Of a stretch of DNA of 64,000 nt, positions 24,665 through 33,010 are shown piece by piece. Location of the stretch: assembly GCA_963782465.1 (NCBI GenBank), contig CAWAJR010000006.1, positions 1 to 64,000 of the forward strand, in the 5' to 3' direction. Source of the stretch: JAODBJ01 sp963782465 (lineage in GTDB: Bacteria > Actinomycetota > Acidimicrobiia > IMCC26256 > PALSA-610). Within the stretch, counting starts at the first letter, position 1; each line of letters begins with the position of its first letter. The notes below the pieces were generated by a model. It did no database searches. It was given only the letters and a program-made list of their open reading frames with translations, and was not told the origin of the DNA. A program made the position numbers and the translations under genes.

Positions 24665-27507
24665 TGTTCGCGGCCGCGCTCTTCACCCCGAACCTCATCT
24701 TCAACGGGTTCGTCGACGGGTTGCAGTACGCGTTGATCGCGATGGGGATCGTGCTCGTGTACCGGTCGAGCCGGGTGATCAACTTCGCCGTCGGCGACCT
24801 CGGCGTCCCCTCGGCCGCGCTCCTGGCCGTGATGGCCGGCGCGCACCATCTTCCCTACTGGCCGTCGCTGCTGGGTGCCGTCTTCGTCGGCACCGTGGCC
24901 GGGACGGTGGTGGAACTCACCGTGATCAGGCGCCTGTTCAACGCCCCTCGCGTCATCGTGCTCGTCGCGACGATCGGCATCGCCGAGTTCGCGCGCGCCG
25001 TCACGTACGCGTTGCCGAACTACCGGACCGGTTCGCTGCAAACCCAATACCCGTCGCCCATCAAGAGCGAGTGGCACTGGCACAGCATCACGATCACCGG
25101 CCCGCAACTCCTCGTGATCGTCGTCGTGCCGATCATCACGCTGGGCCTGTGGTGGCTCCTCGGCCGGACCCACTTCGGCGAAGCGGTACGCGCCGCCGCG
25201 ACGAACACCGACCTGGCCCGGCTCACCGGCATCAGCCCGAAGATGATGTCGACCGCGATCTGGACGATCGCCGGGTTCCTCTCGGCGGTTTCGATCATCC
25301 TGGTCGCAACGCAGAACAGCACCTCCGACCTCGTGAGCATCGGCCCCGACTCGTTGCTCATCGCGCTCGGCGCCGCGCTGTTCGGGAAGATGACGTCGTT
25401 CCCCAAAGCCGTCGTCGGCGCGATCGTGCTGAGCGTCATCAGCCGCCTCCTGTCGTTCAACTTCTCCAACGACCCCGGGCTCACCTCGTTCGTCCTGTTC
25501 GGCGTCGTGCTCTTCCTCATCGCCCGCGCCAGCCGTTCCGACGAAGGCGGCGGCGAGAGCTTCTCGTTCGCGCCGCGCATCCCGGCCGTGCCGGAACGCC
25601 TACGCGAACTGTGGTGGGTACGGCGGATGCCCCGGATGCTTGCCGGCTTCGCGCTCGTCGTCGCCGCCGTCGTCCCGCTCCTCGTCACGCAGTCGTCCCG
25701 CCATCAGCTCTACGCGACGATCCTCGCCATTGCGATCTGCGCGGTATCGGTCACTGTGCTGACCGGATGGGCCGGCCAACTTTCGCTCGGCCAGATGGCG
25801 TTCGCCGGTGTCGGCGCGCTGTCGGCCGCCGCGTTCTCGCGCGGCGCGTCGCTCAACATCGGCTGGCATTCGACCCGCATCATCCGCGGCACGATCCCGC
25901 GCCTCCCGTTCGGCTTCGCGATCCTCGCCGGCGCCGTGCTCGCCTGCCTCGTAGCGGTGGCCGTCGGCGCCGGTGCGCTGCGGGTGAAGGGGCTCCTGCT
26001 CGCGATCAGCACGATGGCCTTCGCGGTCGCGGCATCGGAATACCTGTTCTACCGGCCCTTCTTCGTGGGCATCCCCAACTCGACGACCGTCACCCTCAAC
26101 CGCGGCAAGATCGGCCCCGTCGACCTCACCGTGCTCAATCGCACCTACTACTACTTCGTGCTGGTCGTGCTCGTCGTGGTGCTCGTGCTCGCGTCGCGCC
26201 TGCGGCACAGCGGCATCGGGCGGCGCATCATCGGCGTGCGCGAGAACGAACCGACCGCCGCCGCGTTCACGATCTCGGCGGCCCGGTCGAAGTTCACCGC
26301 GTTCGCCGTCGCCGGCTTCATCGCCGGCTTCGGCGGTGCGCTCATCGGCGGCCTCTACGTGAACGTCGGGTTCAACGAACGTTTCTTCCGCTTCGAAGAC
26401 TCACTGTCGCTCGTCGCGATCGCGGTGATCGGCGGCCTCGGCAGCCTGAGCGGCGCGGTGACCGGCTCGCTGTGGGTCGTCGGCCTGCCCGCGTTCTGGC
26501 CGACCAACAAAGTGGTGCCGCTGTTCACGTCGAGCATCGGGCTGCTCATCATCCTGCTCTACATCCCCGGCGGGTTCGCGCAGATCGGCTACTGGATCCG
26601 CAGCTCGCTGCTGCGCTGGGCCGATCAACGACTTCCCGCCGTCGAAACGAAGTCGGTGACGACACCCCCGGCTTCGTTACGCGAGTCGTCGCACCGCGCG
26701 CCGCTGGAGCTCAACCCCGGTGGCACCGTGCTCGCGACCCGCGGCCTGACCGTCCGCTTCGGCGGCATCGTCGCCGTCGACGGCGTCGATTTCGAAGCGT
26801 TCCCCGGCGAGGTCATCGGCCTCATCGGCACGAACGGCGCCGGCAAGTCGACCCTGCTCAACGCGATCGGCGGCTACCTGCCGAGCGAGGGAACGGTCGA
26901 ACTGCTCGGGAAGGACGTGAGCAGATCACGCGCGCACAAGCGGGCCGCGGCCGGCCTCGGGCGGACGTTCCAAGCCGCAACGCTGTTCCCCGAGCTCACC
27001 GTGCGCGAGACCGTGCAGCTCGCGCTCGAGGCCCGCGGGGCGACGAGCTTCTGGGCGACGATCACCTACATGCCGGGCGCGGTGCGCAAGGAGCGCGCGA
27101 AGCGGGCCGAAGCCGCCGAACTGATCGACTTCCTCGGCCTCGGCCGTTACGCCGACCGGTTCATCGCCGAGTTGTCGACCGGCACGCGGCGCATCGTCGA
27201 ACTCGCGTCGGTGTTGGCCGTCGCACCCCGCGTGATCTGCCTCGACGAACCGACCGCCGGCGTCGCGCAACGAGAAGCCGAGGCCTTCGGCCCGCTGATC
27301 AAGCGGGTGCAGCAGGAACTCGACGCCACCCTCGTGGTCGTGGAGCACGACCTGCCCCTGATCCTGTCGATCAGCGACCGCATCTACTGCCTCGAGACCG
27401 GTGCGGTCATCGCCGAGGGCAACCCGCACGAGGTACGGGCCGACCCCCGGGTCGTGGCGTCGTACCTCGGCACCGACGAGCGCGCCATCCAGCGCAGCAA
27501 CGCGTGA
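24664..27507 (+). CDS. LivH-LivM-LivG fusion, branched-chain amino acid type ABC transporter
   Basis: The protein has 947 residues. Residues 1-300 are a LivH permease (LQYALIAMGIVLVYRSSRVI near the start; ISPKMMSTAIWTIAGFLSAV). Residues 320-640 are a LivM permease (VLTGWAGQLSLGQMAFAGVG and RRIIGVRENEPTAAAF). Residues 685-947 are a LivG ATPase with Walker A GTNGAGKST near 722, signature ELSTGTRRIVELASVLA and Walker B ICLDEPTAG. The signature differs from the usual LSYGQQR. Together with the upstream MFS-LivF protein it supplies all four Liv subunits in two polypeptides. Solute-binding proteins are encoded 2-5 kb downstream on the other strand. The hairpin repeat begins at the stop codon. Confidence 0.9.
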   Translation: MFAAALFTPNLIFNGFVDGLQYALIAMGIVLVYRSSRVINFAVGDLGVPSAALLAVMAGAHHLPYWPSLLGAVFVGTVAGTVVELTVIRRLFNAPRVIVLVATIGIAEFARAVTYALPNYRTGSLQTQYPSPIKSEWHWHSITITGPQLLVIVVVPIITLGLWWLLGRTHFGEAVRAAATNTDLARLTGISPKMMSTAIWTIAGFLSAVSIILVATQNSTSDLVSIGPDSLLIALGAALFGKMTSFPKAVVGAIVLSVISRLLSFNFSNDPGLTSFVLFGVVLFLIARASRSDEGGGESFSFAPRIPAVPERLRELWWVRRMPRMLAGFALVVAAVVPLLVTQSSRHQLYATILAIAICAVSVTVLTGWAGQLSLGQMAFAGVGALSAAAFSRGASLNIGWHSTRIIRGTIPRLPFGFAILAGAVLACLVAVAVGAGALRVKGLLLAISTMAFAVAASEYLFYRPFFVGIPNSTTVTLNRGKIGPVDLTVLNRTYYYFVLVVLVVVLVLASRLRHSGIGRRIIGVRENEPTAAAFTISAARSKFTAFAVAGFIAGFGGALIGGLYVNVGFNERFFRFEDSLSLVAIAVIGGLGSLSGAVTGSLWVVGLPAFWPTNKVVPLFTSSIGLLIILLYIPGGFAQIGYWIRSSLLRWADQRLPAVETKSVTTPPASLRESSHRAPLELNPGGTVLATRGLTVRFGGIVAVDGVDFEAFPGEVIGLIGTNGAGKSTLLNAIGGYLPSEGTVELLGKDVSRSRAHKRAAAGLGRTFQAATLFPELTVRETVQLALEARGATSFWATITYMPGAVRKERAKRAEAAELIDFLGLGRYADRFIAELSTGTRRIVELASVLAVAPRVICLDEPTAGVAQREAEAFGPLIKRVQQELDATLVVVEHDLPLILSISDRIYCLETGAVIAEGNPHEVRADPRVVASYLGTDERAIQRSNA

Positions 27508-27550
27508 CGTGCGTCGATAGCTATCGCATAGCGATAGCTATCGACGCATG
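27508..27550. repeat. Long hairpin repeat, copy A
   Basis: Perfect 17-base arms (27511-27527 and 27531-27547; GCGTCGATAGCTATCGC and its complement) flank an ATA loop, with further pairs outside. The element begins in the stop codon of the LivHMG gene (TGA at 27505-27507). The same sequence occurs at 32962-33008. It may act as a terminator or RNA stabiliser. Confidence 0.8.
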
Positions 27551-27582
27551 GTGGTGGGCGTCCGCTAGTGTGTCCGCCACGC

Positions 27583-27659
<77 letters not shown>

Positions 27660-27700
27660 TCTGGTGTTCGGGCTCTCCCGGACATCGCCGGCGATTCGGT

Positions 27701-27728
27701 GATGAGCCGCCCCTCGGGGCGGCTCATC
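27701..27728. terminator. GC-rich terminator hairpin
   Basis: GATGAGCCGCCCC (27701-27713) pairs with GGGGCGGCTCATC (27716-27728) around a tight loop. The right arm contains the stop codon of the minus-strand membrane protein gene, so the hairpin ends that transcript and may also protect it from readthrough of the tRNA gene. Confidence 0.7.
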
Positions 27729-28431
27729 CGCGCGGCGGGGCCGGTTGGCGCGCGAGCCCGAAGCCGGTCACGGCGATGAAGACGCCCCACACGAAGAAGC
27801 CCGCGATGCCGACCGCGACCCACGGCGCGCCGTTCGCGATCGCGACGGTGAACACGGCTGCGACGAGCAGGCAGGCGGCGCCGGCGACGGCGGCCTTGCC
27901 CAGCCAGGCCGGGATCAGGTCGGACGCGGCGGCGGCGCGGGCGAGGCCGACGAGCGCGATCGCCTGCGCGGCGAGGACGAGGCCGAACGCGGCGGCGTGC
28001 ACGGCCCAGATCGCCTCCACGACCGCAGGTGATGCTGCGAGCTGATGACCCTTCGCCGCGAGCACGATCTCGGTGATGTTCACCAGCGCGAACAGTGCGG
28101 CGATGGCGGCGACGCCGAGCAGGCCGAGGGTCGCCCACCATCGGGTCTCACGGTGCTCGGCGCGGTTCCACACGCCGGCCGTGAACGCGAAGAGTGCGAC
28201 CATCCCGAGTGGGAACAATCCGAGTGGGACGAGGACGGCCGCGCGATGGTGAGTGAAGTAGTCGCTCACCGTCGACGGGCCGGCGCCGAATCCCGGCGCC
28301 TTCGATCGGAGGATGTTCTGCACCACGAGGGTCGACACGAAGAACAAGCCCCCCACCCCGGCGAGACGGTCGCCCGCGGTCTTCGGTGCTCCGGCGACGC
28401 GCACTGAACGCTCGAATCCCTGCATGGTCAC
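27724..28431 (-). CDS. Multi-pass membrane protein of unknown function
   Basis: The 235-residue protein has about six hydrophobic segments (for example LGLLGVAAIAALFALVNITE and GLVLAAQAIALVGLARAAAA) and no recognised catalytic motif. The layout resembles small actinobacterial DUF4386-like membrane proteins, but the match is weak. GTG 28431, after GGGGGAAA, was chosen; ATG 28425 is also possible. It is divergent from a TetR gene and shares a promoter with a 31-bp inverted repeat, so it is the likely target of that regulator, as in drug or lipid exporter pairs (inference). Confidence 0.7.
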   Translation of the reverse strand: MTMQGFERSVRVAGAPKTAGDRLAGVGGLFFVSTLVVQNILRSKAPGFGAGPSTVSDYFTHHRAAVLVPLGLFPLGMVALFAFTAGVWNRAEHRETRWWATLGLLGVAAIAALFALVNITEIVLAAKGHQLAASPAVVEAIWAVHAAAFGLVLAAQAIALVGLARAAAASDLIPAWLGKAAVAGAACLLVAAVFTVAIANGAPWVAVGIAGFFVWGVFIAVTGFGLARQPAPPRG

Positions 28432-28460
28432 GGTTTCCCCCAATTCATTGTCATCTGTAT

Positions 28461-28491
28461 CTACTCACTAGAACGTACATCTAACGAGTAG
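28461..28491. promoter_or_regulatory. Operator-like inverted repeat between membrane protein and TetR genes
   Basis: The arms CTACTCACTAGA (28461-28472) and TCTAACGAGTAG (28480-28491) match at 10 of 12 positions around a 7-base centre. The AT-rich sequence is unlike its surroundings. It is the natural binding site for the adjacent TetR regulator and covers the divergent promoter. Confidence 0.65.
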
Positions 28492-28506
28492 AGTAGAGAT
28501 CTCACC

Positions 28507-29139
28507 ATGACCGGTCAACACCACGCCGAGAAACGCCCGAACCGGCGCGAGGTAGGAGCGGCGGCGACGCGCCGGGAGATCCTTGCCGCGGCGCGGCGCC
28601 TGTTCTCCACGAACGGCTACGCGAACACGTCGCTACAGCAGATCGCGGCGGAGTCCGGGGTCGCGGTGCAGACGATCTACACGAGCGTCGGCGCGAAGCC
28701 TGCGTTGCTCATCGCGCTCAACGACCTGATCGACGAGGAATCAGAGGTCGCCGTCCTCGCCCGCGGGCTTCACGCCGAAACGAACCCGGCCCGGCTCGTC
28801 GCCCAGGGCGTGCATCTCACCCGGCAGCTCAACGAGCGCTGCGGCGACGTCATCCGCGCCCTTCTCTCGGCCGAGCCATCCGAGCCGGATGCTGCCGCGG
28901 CGGTTGCCGACGGCCTCCGCCGCCACGAACAAGGCGCGGCCCAAATCGCGACGCGGCTCGCGCAACTCGGCGCCCTGCGGGCCGGCACGTCGGAAGAACG
29001 CGCCGCCGGCGCCTTCGCCATGATGACCTCGCCCGCGAACTGGCAATACCTGACCGGCTCCGCCGGGTGGACGTTCGACGAGGCCGAGACCTGGCTCGCC
29101 GACAGCCTCACCCGGCTGCTTCTGCGTCGCCGCCGCTGA
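28507..29139 (+). CDS. TetR-family transcriptional regulator
   Basis: The protein has 210 residues. Its DNA-binding domain is clear: TRREILAAARRLFSTNGYAN followed by TSLQQIAAESGVAVQTIYTSV. The ligand domain has no diagnostic motif. ATG 28507 is 15 bases after the operator-like repeat, which suggests autoregulation and control of the divergent membrane protein gene. Confidence 0.88.
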   Translation: MTGQHHAEKRPNRREVGAAATRREILAAARRLFSTNGYANTSLQQIAAESGVAVQTIYTSVGAKPALLIALNDLIDEESEVAVLARGLHAETNPARLVAQGVHLTRQLNERCGDVIRALLSAEPSEPDAAAAVADGLRRHEQGAAQIATRLAQLGALRAGTSEERAAGAFAMMTSPANWQYLTGSAGWTFDEAETWLADSLTRLLLRRRR

Positions 29140-29187
29140 GCGATCGGGCCGCCGCGACGCTCGCGCCGGCGGCAGCCCGACCGCCTC

Positions 29188-30594
29188 TCAGCCGGCGACG
29201 TTCTCGACCGGGGTCAGCGCTTTCCAGTCGCCGGCTTCACCCAAGCTGGTGTCGAACGAAACGAGGCCGAACGAGTCGTCGGCGTCGTACTTTCCGGTCT
29301 TCAACGAGGCGTAACTGTGGCCGACGGCGACGCCGGTCATCTCGCCGTAGTTGTTCACCGTGTTCGTCCAGTTGGCGTTGTTGAGGTACTTGCCGGTCTT
29401 GGTCGCGATCGCGGTGAAGAAGTTCATCTCGTCGCACGCGTCTTCGACCGCCTGGTACACCTCGACGCGGTGGCCGTCGGAGCCGGGCTTGAGGTCGGTC
29501 GGTGAGATGACCTTGGTGCCCGTCGCGGTCTCGTAGATGTTCACGCATTTCTGCACCGACGGCGTCTCGAAGGTCTGCTGGTCGCTGTAGCCCTGGGCGG
29601 CCAGCATCCCCTGGTACGGGTTCGCGGTGCCCGTCTTGCCCGCCTTCGTCTCGTCCTGGGCCGCTTCCTTGGCACTCGAGGTCGCGTCGGTGATCAGCAA
29701 CACGTTCGGCAGTTGCGCCCTGAGCGCCTCGATGAAGTTCTTCGACACGACGTCGAGGCCCGACACGACGATGGCGTCGACATTGTCGGTCTTCCAGTGT
29801 TCGAGGTAGCTCGACAGTTGGCTCATCGCCGCGGTCGTGTCGGCGCTGGTGCCGGTGGCGAGCACGCCGACGGTGTCGACGGTTGCCCCGGCGTCTTGCA
29901 GCGCGGGCTTGATCGTGCTCGCGATCCGCGGTTGGGTACCGGTCTCGGCGAGGATCCCGACCTTCTTCCCGGTCAGGGTGCCCTTCTGCTTGAGCAGCGC
30001 GAGCACCACGTTGAGTTGCCGCTCGGCGGTGATGTCGGGCGTGAGCATCAGGCCCGGCGGCGACTTGCTGATCAGGTCCTGCGACAGTTCGTGCGAGATG
30101 AGCACGGTGTTGTGCTGCTTCGAAACGCACAGCTGGGCGGCGCCCGTGGAGTCGATGAACACGCCGATCACGGCGAAGACCTTGTCGTCTTCGGTGAACT
30201 GGGTGCACACGGTGGATGCCCCGGTGCTGCCGATCGGGCAGAACGACTGGAACACGGGCACCAGCTTGCGACCGTTGATCCCCGTCTTGTTCACGTTGTC
30301 GATGAAGGTCTGGTACGTCTTCTTCTGGTCGCCGCGGTTGAAGTCGATGAACTGCTTGATGCAGTCGTAGTCGACCATCGCGACGCCGATTTTGATCGTC
30401 GTCGCCGTCACCCCGGTGCCGAGCGACGTGTCCTGCGGCCCGGTCGTCGCCGACGGCCCCGATGTGGTCGTGGCGTTCGATCCCGTCGTCGACTTGCTGC
30501 TCCCGCAGGCCGCCAAGGCAACGACCAGCGCGACGCATCCCGCCAAGATCGTGAACCGCCGCCGGCCCGTCGGACGCGTTCCGCGTTCGATCAT
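29188..30594 (-). CDS. Branched-chain amino acid type solute-binding lipoprotein (copy 1)
   Basis: The 468-residue precursor has an Arg-rich start, a signal peptide and lipobox ALAACGSS, then a Ser/Thr-rich linker. The mature part matches the periplasmic binding protein type 1 (LivJ/K, Peripla_BP_6) fold: TIKIGVAMVDYDC, INGRKLVPVFQSFCP, and LTPDITAERQLNV. It has six cysteines also conserved in the second copy (in YDC, SFCPIG, TVCT, QLCV, VQKCV and DACDE), suggesting three disulfides. The ligand is probably a small amino or organic acid, but aromatic or short acyl substrates are possible. A strong promoter with a CTGAC box precedes it. It likely feeds the LivHMG/MFS-LivF transporter nearby. 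Confidence 0.88.
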   Translation of the reverse strand: MIERGTRPTGRRRFTILAGCVALVVALAACGSSKSTTGSNATTTSGPSATTGPQDTSLGTGVTATTIKIGVAMVDYDCIKQFIDFNRGDQKKTYQTFIDNVNKTGINGRKLVPVFQSFCPIGSTGASTVCTQFTEDDKVFAVIGVFIDSTGAAQLCVSKQHNTVLISHELSQDLISKSPPGLMLTPDITAERQLNVVLALLKQKGTLTGKKVGILAETGTQPRIASTIKPALQDAGATVDTVGVLATGTSADTTAAMSQLSSYLEHWKTDNVDAIVVSGLDVVSKNFIEALRAQLPNVLLITDATSSAKEAAQDETKAGKTGTANPYQGMLAAQGYSDQQTFETPSVQKCVNIYETATGTKVISPTDLKPGSDGHRVEVYQAVEDACDEMNFFTAIATKTGKYLNNANWTNTVNNYGEMTGVAVGHSYASLKTGKYDADDSFGLVSFDTSLGEAGDWKALTPVENVAG

Positions 30595-30624
30595 GGTTCC
30601 CCCCGTAAGCCTCCCGAAGCGACC

Positions 30625-30653
30625 AATCTATGACACGCGCGTCAGTTTGTCAG
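30625..30653 (-). promoter_or_regulatory. Promoter with CTGAC-type palindrome for solute-binding protein 1
   Basis: On the minus strand CTGACA (30648-30653) is followed by exactly 17 bases and TAGATT (30625-30630). The spacer holds the palindrome ATGACACGCGCGTCAG (30630-30645 on the plus strand), which would block RNA polymerase when occupied. Confidence 0.7.
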
Positions 30654-30684
30654 GGACCCTCGGAACTCCCCCGTGACCAGGGAA

Positions 30685-32106
30685 TCAGGCGTTGCCGACG
30701 TCGCGCACCGGGGTGACCCGCCTCCAGTCGCCGGTCTTGCCGATCGACGGGTCGTAGGCGACGAGCCCGTAGGTGTCGTCGGCGTCGTACTTGCCCCGGT
30801 GCAGCGACGCGTAGATCGTCGACGTGTCGTCGATCTTGCCGAAGTTGTCGACGGTCAACGCCCAGTTCGTCGCGTTGAGGTACTGCCCCACCCGGGTCGC
30901 GATCGTGCGGAACATCGTCACCTCGGCGCAGGAATCCTCGATCTCGCCGTAAAGGTCGTCGCGCTTGTTGCCCTTCGCCGGGATCACCACCAACGGCCCG
31001 GGCATCTTCCGGCCGGTCGAGCGTTCCCAGATCGTGCGGCAGTACACCCCGTGCGGCCCGGCGAAATGCGCGGAACCGGTTTGGCCTTCTGCGGTGATCA
31101 TGCCGTCGTACGGGTTGGGTTTCACCCCGGCGCGCTGAAGGTCTTGCGCACTCGACAAGAAACTCGTCGTGTCGGCGACCAGCGTCATGTCGGGGAACGC
31201 GGCCTTGACCTTCTGCACGAACTGTTTCGACGACACCTCGGAACCCGCGAGTACCAGCGCATCGACGTGCTCGGTCTTCCACCGTTCGATGAAACTGTCG
31301 AGCTGCGACTGGGCGGCGGTGGTGTCGGCGCCGGTGATCGTGAGGATCGCGTCCGTTCCGCGTTTGACCCCCAACGCGTCGAGGCCCGGGTCGATCGTCG
31401 AGGTGATCTCGCTCTGCGCGCCCTGTTCGGCGAGCACTGCGACCGTCTTCCCGCGGAAGGTTCCTTCGGTTTTCAGCAACGACATCACCACCCGCAGCTG
31501 GCGTTCCGCGGTGATGTCGGGCGTGATCAGCAGGCCGGGTTTCGCCTTGGCGATGACGGCCTCGCTCAGACCGTGCGTGATCAACGGCGTGTCGTGCTGC
31601 TTGGCGAAACAGAGTTGCGCGTCGCCCGAGGTGTCGAACAACGTGCCGACGGCGGCGAACACCTTGTCGTCTTCGGCGAGCGCGGTGCAGGTCGCGAGCG
31701 CTTCGCTGCTCTGGATGGGGCAATACGACTTGTAGACGGGCACGACCTTGCGGCCCGCGATCCCGCCGTGCGCGTTGATGTCGTCGACGAAGACCTGGTA
31801 GGTCGCCTGCTGCTCGTTGCGCACCGTGTCGACGAACTGGCTGACGCACCCGAAGTCGACCATCACGATGCCGAGCTTCACCGTGGTCGCGGTCACGCCG
31901 GTACCCAGGGTGGTGTCGGTGAACTTCGGGGCCGTCGATGCCGACGTTCCTGCCGGCGACCGCGCGACCGTCGTGGTCGCCGCCGAACCCGACTGGCCGG
32001 CGCTCCCGCACCCGCCGGCAACGAGGGCGCACACGAACGCGACCGCGAGTAGGCCCGTGCCCTCCCGCGGTCGAAACGCTCGGGGCGCGCTGCGCACGTG
32101 GGCCAT
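30685..32106 (-). CDS. Branched-chain amino acid type solute-binding lipoprotein (copy 2)
   Basis: The 473-residue precursor is a clear paralogue of the adjacent binding protein over its whole length. It has lipobox VAGGCGSA, the shared DTTLGTGVTATTVK stretch, SYCPIQSSEALATCT and ITPDITAERQLRVV. The six cysteines are conserved. GGGGGAG lies two bases before ATG 32106. The ligand is unknown; sequence differences in the pocket region from copy 1 suggest a related but different substrate. No CTGAC box was found upstream of this copy, only CTGACC and GGTCAC spaced further apart. Confidence 0.88.
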   Translation of the reverse strand: MAHVRSAPRAFRPREGTGLLAVAFVCALVAGGCGSAGQSGSAATTTVARSPAGTSASTAPKFTDTTLGTGVTATTVKLGIVMVDFGCVSQFVDTVRNEQQATYQVFVDDINAHGGIAGRKVVPVYKSYCPIQSSEALATCTALAEDDKVFAAVGTLFDTSGDAQLCFAKQHDTPLITHGLSEAVIAKAKPGLLITPDITAERQLRVVMSLLKTEGTFRGKTVAVLAEQGAQSEITSTIDPGLDALGVKRGTDAILTITGADTTAAQSQLDSFIERWKTEHVDALVLAGSEVSSKQFVQKVKAAFPDMTLVADTTSFLSSAQDLQRAGVKPNPYDGMITAEGQTGSAHFAGPHGVYCRTIWERSTGRKMPGPLVVIPAKGNKRDDLYGEIEDSCAEVTMFRTIATRVGQYLNATNWALTVDNFGKIDDTSTIYASLHRGKYDADDTYGLVAYDPSIGKTGDWRRVTPVRDVGNA

Positions 32107-32186
32107 CTCTCCCCCTGACCGGCTGCCGCCCGACCGGGTCACGTTAGAACCCGCCGGTGCCGGTTGTCCCGCCACCGGCGCCGCTC

Positions 32187-32192
32187 TACGTT
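32187..32192 (+). promoter_or_regulatory. -10 element, leaderless promoter of enoyl-CoA hydratase
   Basis: TACGTT is followed by six bases (GCGACG) and the ATG at 32199. The spacing argues for that ATG over an upstream GTG at 32157. Confidence 0.6.
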
Positions 32193-32198
32193 GCGACG

Positions 32199-32963
32199 AT
32201 GACGACGTGGGAACTCGAGCAGCACGGCACGGTCGCACTCGCAACCTTCACCCGACCGCCGCGCAACCTGATGAGCATGGCCGCGATGGGCGAACTCGAA
32301 GCGTTGGTGGCGACTGTCGCCGCGAACGACGCGATCTCGGTCCTCGTCCTCACCGGCGGTCTCCCGGGGTACTTCGTGGCGCATGCCGACCTCGAAGACC
32401 TCATCGCGATCGGCCGCGGCGAGCCGGTCGACGGCGACCCGGGGAGCTGGGCGCGCACGTTCGAACTGCTCGCGTCGATCCCCCAACCCGTCGTCGCGGC
32501 GGTGAACGGCCAGGCGTGGGGTGGTGGGTGTGAACTCGCGCTGGCGTGCACCATGCGCGTCGCGGCCGCGTCGGCTCACTTCAGCCAGCCCGAGGTGACC
32601 GTCGGCATCATCCCCGGCGCCGGGGGCACCCAACGCCTCCCGCGCGTCGTCGGGCCGGGGCGCGCCGCCGAACTCGTGCTGTCGGGCCGCGTCGTCGATG
32701 CCGCCGAGGCCCTGCGGATCGGATTGGTGGAGGCCGTGCTCCCCGACGACGAATTCGTGCAACACGCGCTCGACTGGGCCCGCCCGATGGCCGACAAGCC
32801 GCGCCACGCGCTCGTGGCGGCCAAGCGCGCGCTCGTCGACGGCGCCGAACTCCCGCTCGCCGAAGGCCTCCGCGTCGAAGGCCGGCTGTTCGTCGAATGC
32901 CAGGTGCGCCCCGACACGGTCGCCATCCAGACCACCGTCCGCCACGGCATCCCACCCCTGTGA
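32199..32963 (+). CDS. Enoyl-CoA hydratase/isomerase family protein
   Basis: The protein has 254 residues, the usual length for crotonases. Visible motifs are FTRPPRNLMSMAAM near residue 16, the PVVAAVNGQAWGGGCELALAC stretch near residue 93 and the catalytic-loop FSQPEVTVGIIPGAGGTQRL. Both glutamates expected for hydratases are present (E in GGCELAL and PEVTVG). The first oxyanion-loop segment reads YFVAHADLEDL, which differs from the common FsaGaDl. The leaderless ATG 32199 is preferred. A long hairpin repeat begins at its stop codon. Confidence 0.87.
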   Translation: MTTWELEQHGTVALATFTRPPRNLMSMAAMGELEALVATVAANDAISVLVLTGGLPGYFVAHADLEDLIAIGRGEPVDGDPGSWARTFELLASIPQPVVAAVNGQAWGGGCELALACTMRVAAASAHFSQPEVTVGIIPGAGGTQRLPRVVGPGRAAELVLSGRVVDAAEALRIGLVEAVLPDDEFVQHALDWARPMADKPRHALVAAKRALVDGAELPLAEGLRVEGRLFVECQVRPDTVAIQTTVRHGIPPL

Positions 32964-33008
32964 CGTGCGTCGATAGCTATCGCTATGCGATAGCTATCGA
33001 CGCACGTC
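32962..33008. repeat. Long hairpin repeat, copy B
   Basis: Perfect 22-base arms (32962-32983 and 32987-33008) flank a TAT loop. The left arm starts GACGTGCGTCGATAGC. It is the same element as copy A at 27508-27550, with a complementary loop and longer perfect arms. It begins inside the TGA stop of the enoyl-CoA hydratase and ends just before the stop of the convergent ABC-F gene, so it can terminate both transcripts. Confidence 0.85.
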
Positions 33009-33010
33009 GG

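Noticed and set aside
32107..32160. A possible CTGAC box upstream of binding protein copy 2
   Set aside because: CTGACC and GGTCAC are present, but their spacing is much longer than six bases, so it does not match the other sites.
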